This document shows positions 59,400 to 64,000 of a DNA stretch of 64,000 nt, piece by piece. The number at the start of each line of letters is the position of its first letter. Positions within the stretch are counted from its first letter, which is position 1. The DNA comes from Prorocentrum cordatum (taxonomy: Eukaryota; Sar; Dinophyceae; Prorocentrales; Prorocentraceae). The translations under genes and the position numbers were made by a program. Under the pieces are notes generated by a model. That model did not search any database. It was not told where the DNA came from and worked only from the letters and a program-made list of their open reading frames with translations. The stretch covers positions 369,562-433,561 of the forward strand of contig CAUYUJ010019937.1 of assembly GCA_963575745.1 (NCBI GenBank), written 5' to 3'.

Positions 59400-61270
59400 G
59401 TCTTCTTCTACGTGTGTGGAAAGCGCGTCCTGAGGGAAACGGGTCCTGAGGTCGTGCGCTGTTTCCGGGCCTTCCTGGGCCCTCCACGGACCCCGGGAGT
59501 GTCAGAAAACGATTCCGGGATGGAAAGCTCGTCCGGGGGGAAGGCCCCGGGTCCGGGACCCGTGGTCCTCAGGACACCTTTTTCCCCCCGGGTGAGAAAA
59601 CAGCCCAGGGCGACAACCAATAAGGCGCACGTGTACGTTGCCGTCGGCGGGGGTCGAGTGGATGCATCGCTCAACCTTTTTGTTGTTGGCACGAAGCGGG
59701 CCTCGCAGGCGGGGTGCGGTCCGGTCGGGTGGTCATGCGCCAAGTGGCGCGTCGGCAGGCACAGCAGGTCGTGCGAAGGAGGAAGTTGGGGCGCAGGACG
59801 CGCGAGGCCCCGAGGCGAGACGGAGCGAGGGAGGGAGACAGGGACGACAAAGGGGAGCGACCCAGGAAGCGCGTTGGGCACATCCACGCGCGTGCTGTCC
59901 CAAGCCTGCCCCAGACAGAATAGATGGCTCGGCGCCCTCTCCCCCCCCGATCCCGATTGCCGTAAGTTCGCAGCCGATGTTTTCGTTTGGTGCTGTCCTC
60001 ACTCGGACAGATTGCACGGAGACCGCACGATGCGTCTGACATGCACCGTATCGTATACACATATGGCATGGGATGCCCCCATGGGCTGCCCACAGAGACA
60101 CTCCTCCTTCTCCTCCTGATCCTCAACCTCCTCCTCCTCCTCCTCCTCCTCCTCTCGGTCCGACTCGACCTCCGTCTCGGTTGTCGTGAGTGCGACGACC
60201 AGGAGTCGAGTGCAGTATTGCGTTGGCAAATGCAGCCGCGTGGCCCGTGGACGAGCCGAGCCTGTTCCTCTTTCGTCCTGCGCATCCTTCGTGCCCAGGG
60301 CCTGGCCATCGCCGCTCTGCGCGCCCCTTTCTGCAAGCGATCTCCAACTTTCTTTGTCTCTCTCTCTCTCTCACTCTCCCTCACTCTCTGTCCCTCCGTC
60401 CGCCTCCCACCCGAGGCTCCCTGCACCAGTCTGGCAACACCTGCTCTGAGTTCGGAGGTCATCTTTCCTCCGCCTTCGTTCCGCTGGGCCTCATTCCTCA
60501 GCAGATCTTGTGAAATAGAAGCGGCAGGTACAACATGGGGAAATGCATTCAAGTCGGGTCAATACATCCATTATCCTCTCGCTCCTCTGTCTGCCCTCCT
60601 CTTCTTTCTTCCTCTGGCGAACAACTGCCCGAATTTCCGCCTCGAGCTTCGGCCACGTTCGCAGGACATACGTTCCGTTGCGGTCGTGATTTCTCCACGC
60701 TGCCTAGCCGCTGTGGTTGGCAGCTGGCTTGCGCTGTTACGACAGGTAGCGCGCCCGTTGTTCTTCACGTCAAATTTACGTGTTGGCTCACGCAGCTCGG
60801 TCGCATGGTTGTTGTCACCCGTTGCTTCAGCCGTTGTTGCCAGTGTTGCGGGAGGGACGGAAAACACGGCAGGTACAATTTGCCCAGCCCGCAGGCTGTT
60901 TTCACGTTGGACTTCTTCCAGCAGGACAGCGCCAGAATTGGGACCATATATGGATATGTTTGTCTCATCGATTCATTCATCGGCAGGGGTCGTGGACCCC
61001 CCGTGGGAAACGCGCGCCCCCACCCACTACAAAGGCTTCAAGGGGAGGTACGCTGTTCAACATTGCGTGGTTCCAATGTTGAGTTCCGTTCTCATCGGGC
61101 TTCTCGATTCGGTGCCGACTGGTCCCCCTCCCCCCGCTCCCCACCCCGCCCCCTTTGGAGGTCAGGGGCAGCGCTAGGAGAGGCTAGGCCCAGGGAGGGG
61201 GGGGGCGCGAATCGACCCGCGGTCGCCCACGAACCACCGGGAATGATGAACCTGTCTTCCACCACCACCA
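59400..61270. other. Intergenic stretch; no supported gene
   Basis: Contains a TCC tract at about 60110-60150 and a CTCTCT run at about 60355-60395. Frames across 60480-61140 are less skewed in composition (FTLDFFQQDSARIGTIYGY, near 60898-60954), but I find no family, start or splice support. Confidence 0.35.
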
Positions 61271-61274
61271 CCAG

Positions 61275-62062
61275 AAGTTGGAGGGGGGGAGGAGGAGGAG
61301 GAGGAGGAGGCAGGAGGAGGGTACGAGGATGAGGAGGGGGAGGAGGGGGCGGTGGAGGAGGCAGGAGAGGAGCAGGCGGAGGAGAGAGGAGGAGGGAGGA
61401 GGAGGCGGATAGGAGGAGGAGGAGGAGGGGGAGGGGAAACGGAGGAGGCGGGAGGGGAGGAGGAGGAAAAGGAGGAGGAGTGGAGGAGGAGGAGGAGAGG
61501 AGGAGATGGAGGAGGAGGAGGACCCTCCCCTCCAAATTCTGGTGGTGGTGGAAAAGGGCCATCAGAGAAGGGCCCGATAAGAGGGCCCCGCGGAGAACGA
61601 GCGGCTCGCCAATGGGGGCCTTATCGCTAGTGTTGTCGGCGGACGCATGCGGTTAGTGGCCGATGCCACCCCGATTCGGCAGGAACTTTTCACTGGAGGG
61701 GTGGGGGGTGGGGGAGGTGGAGGAGGGGGGAGCGGAGGAGGAGGGGGTGGGGGCGGGGGAGGACGGAGGAGGAGAGGAGGCGGAGGAGGAGGCGGAGGTG
61801 GAGTAGGAGGAGGAGGTGGAGGAGGAGGAGGAGGAGGAGGAGGGGAGGAGGAGGAGGAGGAGGAGGAGGAGGTAGGAGGAGGAGGAGGAGGAGGATGAGG
61901 AGGAGGAGGAGGAGGGAGGAGGAGGAGGAGGAGGAGGGGGGGGCGGAGGAGGAGGAGGTAGGAGGGGGGAGGAGGGCGGAGGGGGCGGGGAGGAGGAGGG
62001 GGAGGAGGCGGAGGAGGCGGAGGAGGCGGAGGAGGAGGAGGAGGAGGAGGAGGAGGAGGACG
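61275..62062 (+). repeat. Two large AGG arrays
   Basis: Polypurine arrays at about 61280-61530 and 61695-62062 separated by about 160 bp of mixed sequence. The repeat carries many GGAGGCGG and GGGGG variants. Confidence 0.95.
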
Positions 62063-62064
62063 GC

Positions 62065-62230
62065 CCTTTGCAGAAGGCTCGGAAGTCCGTCGGCCTGTTT
62101 GGGGAAACTCTCTGGGCCTTCCTCGAAGACACAGGGAACTTGCCTGACGGCGCGCAGGCTTCCGAGAAGCCCCGTCGCGCTCTGCAGAGGCCTCCTTCTT
62201 CTCCTTTGCTCCCCTTGCTCGCCCCCCTTC
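62065..62230 (-). mobile_element. Decayed MITE family D copy, reverse orientation
   Basis: Words tttgcagaaggctcggaag, cttccgagaagccccg, ccttcttctcctttgctccc and cttgctcgcc correspond to the inverse of family D with one recognisable end. Only weakly supported. Confidence 0.4.
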
Positions 62231-62859
62231 GCCCCCTTGATCCGCCCACCCATCCTTCCCCGCCCTCCGTTTGATCACCGAGCGCGTTCCGCTACTCGCA
62301 AAGTGCCTGCTCGCAACCGTCCTAAAGAAAACAAGCGTGTTTTCCTCTATGCCGTGGATCGTAGGGCCCCCGCGGTGGATCCAGGCCACCTTGAGAGCAG
62401 CTGCTCTTCGGGTCGTGGAGTGCGCTCGTCTCTTCGAGGAGGGCCCTCGGGCCGCGCCCTTTGGCCACGCTGCCGCCCCCGCGGGGCGGGGCCCATCCGT
62501 CGCTGGCGATGTTTCTATCCCAACATCTGGCTCGTCGACGAAGAAAAGGAGCAGCTAAGGGAAGGAGGGGAGCCCAGGGATACACCCCCAGGTGCCTGTT
62601 CGGACGCACCTCCATCGAGGAGGGGCGCCCCCCCCCCTCGTGTATCCCAGTGTGGGGCCCTCAATATTTGGCCCATGCGAAACTCAACGATCGGGGGAGC
62701 GTAAGACCCGGGTTTGCCAGGACTCGGGTTCGCCATCGTTTTTTGACGACCGCGCCTCGGATTTTGACGAGGAGGAGTTTCGTGGGATGTCTGCAGCGGG
62801 AGGCCTCGTCAAAATGCAGGCTCGGCCTCGCCATTTTTTTGACGACCTCGTCGGGGATT

Positions 62860-63156
62860 TCCGAGTCCCCTGTACCCAGGCCTTACGTGCCCTTGATCAA
62901 GACTTCAAACTGTCGTTCTGGGCCCAAAAGGAAACATATTCGTCTTGGGGATTGGAGTTGTGGCCTTCGGACATGTTGGTTACCATGTAGCCTGCGCACC
63001 ACATCTTACAGGCAGTTCGCTGGGTCAGGAGACGCAGGGCCGAAACGCATCGGGCTTGAAGGTTACCACAGAGCCGACGCACCACATCTCACAGGCAGTC
63101 CGTTGGGTCAGGAGACGCAGAACCGAAATTCTGTACCCAGGTCTTACGTCCCCCTG
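62860..63156 (+). repeat. Direct repeats adjacent to the assembly gap
   Basis: cgcaccacatcttacaggca, gttcgctgggtcaggagacg and caggNccgaaa at about 62997-63050 recur at about 63079-63132. The phrase ctgtacccaggccttacgtg at about 62870-62890 recurs at 63132-63152 just before the gap. The gap therefore lies in a tandem context. Confidence 0.7.
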
Positions 63157-63256
63157 NNNNNNNNNNNNNNNNNNNNNNNNNNNNNNNNNNNNNNNNNNNN
63201 NNNNNNNNNNNNNNNNNNNNNNNNNNNNNNNNNNNNNNNNNNNNNNNNNNNNNNNN
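63157..63256. other. Assembly gap (100 N)
   Basis: Exactly 100 N, a conventional placeholder for a gap of unknown size. The right edge enters a TCC array (63257-63302), so the gap was probably caused by that array. Confidence 0.99.
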
Positions 63257-63320
63257 TCCTCCTCCTCCTTCTCCTCCTCCTCCTCCTCCTCCTCCTCCTC
63301 CTCAGCTTCCTCCTCCTCCT
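63257..63320 (+). repeat. TCC tract at the gap edge
   Basis: (TCC)n interrupted near 63268 and 63305. Its true length is unknown because it begins in the gap. Confidence 0.95.
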
Positions 63321-63702
63321 ATCCCATTTGCATTGTGGCGGACGATCAATGGAGAGGAAGCATGTTGCCGAATAATTCCCAGATGGCTAGAACATGTGTT
63401 AAATTTTTTGACATGTCAAACGCATATTTTAAACATTGTCAGGGCAATTTCTTACATTTTAGACACATATTTAGTTCGATGATAGGACTGTTAGGGTGCC
63501 CACTGCCGTGGCATCCACAACATTTGCAAGGGACAGTTTTTTTCGGAAGCGGTGAAACAATTGCCCTGCCGCTTCCGGGGGCGCCGCCGGCCGTGGCCGC
63601 CCAGCGAAGGGCCCCGAGCAAAACGCCTCCGAGAGCGTCTCGGCTTCGCTGCAGGGGGCGCGAGCGGCAGCGGTCCAGCGAGCCTCGGGCGCGTGCCTCC
63701 GC
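63321..63702. other. Mixed sequence between two arrays; no supported gene
   Basis: An AT-richer part (63330-63545) is followed by a GC-rich part. The - strand frame KKLPFKCCGCHGSGHPNSP-like wording is short and unsupported. Confidence 0.35.
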
Positions 63703-63846
63703 GAGGGAGGAGGAGGAGGAGGAGGAGGAGGAGGAGGAGGAGGAGGAGGAGGACGAGGAGGACGAGGAGGACGAGGAGGACGAGGAGGAAGACGAGGACG
63801 AGGAAGACGAGGAGGAGGAGGTGGAGGAGGAGGAGGAGGAGGAGCC
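63703..63846 (+). repeat. AGG/GAC compound array
   Basis: (AGG)n to about 63752, GACGAGGAG units to about 63812, then AGG again. Glu/Asp-rich frames are array translations. Confidence 0.95.
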
Positions 63847-64000
63847 TGCGCGCACCCGCCGGAGCGCTCTTTTCTGTTGCGAGTTCGCTCGCGCGCTGCG
63901 CCGTGGTGCGGCCGACGGGGGCGATGACCAGCGGGCGTGAAGAGGGGGGCGGGGCGACTGGATCTGTATGGATGAGCCCATGGGGCGGCGTACGCGCCCC

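Noticed and set aside
61092-62389. Long Pro/Ser ORFs on the minus strand at 61-62.4 kb
   Set aside because: Complement of AGG arrays.
1-64000. tRNA, rRNA and bacterial-type operon or promoter signals
   Set aside because: I looked for tRNA T-loop words and rRNA-like conserved blocks by eye and saw none that held up. A covariance-model scan would be needed to exclude small RNAs.

Overview
This window is nuclear DNA from a dinoflagellate. The main evidence is the dinoflagellate spliced leader (SL), which ends GCCATTTTGGCTCAAG. A full copy lies on the + strand at 37215-37236. Another full copy lies on the - strand at 13417-13438, followed by degraded tandem copies. Such genomic SLs are the known scar of spliced mRNAs that were reverse transcribed back into the genome. 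Other features fit the same view: high GC, very sparse coding, huge AGG/TCC and ATC/GAT arrays, many short inverted-repeat (MITE-like) families, and retroelement fragments ending in a dinoflagellate-type C-terminal Cys module. No complete, unbroken host gene is visible.

Layout. 1-10 kb: repeats, a decayed unknown gene (2.88-3.57 kb), the first MITEs and a 1-kb ATC/CAT array (8.13-9.17 kb). 10.1-12.8 kb: the 3' half of a LINE-like retroelement (RNase H plus Cys modules) with a clean 57-nt intron-like insert. 12.9-13.4 kb: an SL-tagged retrocopy on the - strand. 13.4-25 kb: nested MITEs, exon-like islands, palindrome clusters and a 0.6-kb AGG array. 25.07-25.92 kb: an inverted-repeat element carrying an AGCTAA satellite. 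26-33 kb: tandem arrays and AGG/TCC tracts. 33-36 kb: more MITEs. 37.2-39.05 kb: an SL-tagged sulfatase retropseudogene. 40-45 kb: a relic LINE tail (- strand), palindrome clusters, AGG, ACG and TCC arrays, a 77-bp tandem array and a TATGG array. 45-49 kb: exon-like ORFs. 49.35-52.22 kb: a tyrosine-recombinase retroelement with split direct repeats, sitting inside a MITE. 53.2-53.5 kb: a sirtuin exon fragment. 55.8-56.7 kb: a second satellite-bearing element, also inside a MITE. 57-64 kb: AGG arrays, MITEs, a 100-N assembly gap (63157-63256) and more AGG.

The most informative structure is at 49.3-52.3 kb. It reads A1-[ORFs]-B1-A2-B2, the split-direct-repeat plan of Ngaro/PAT-type tyrosine-recombinase retrotransposons. 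A C-terminal recombinase segment is still readable, and the element bisects a MITE of a family found intact elsewhere in the window. The MITE gives both insertion boundaries and shows a shared GAA trinucleotide at the left end, the right end and the internal B1/A2 junction, as expected for site-specific recombination of a circular intermediate.

There are no operons or prokaryotic signals. All repeat families were found by reading the sequence by eye. Edges are approximate to a few bases unless stated, and no database search was possible.
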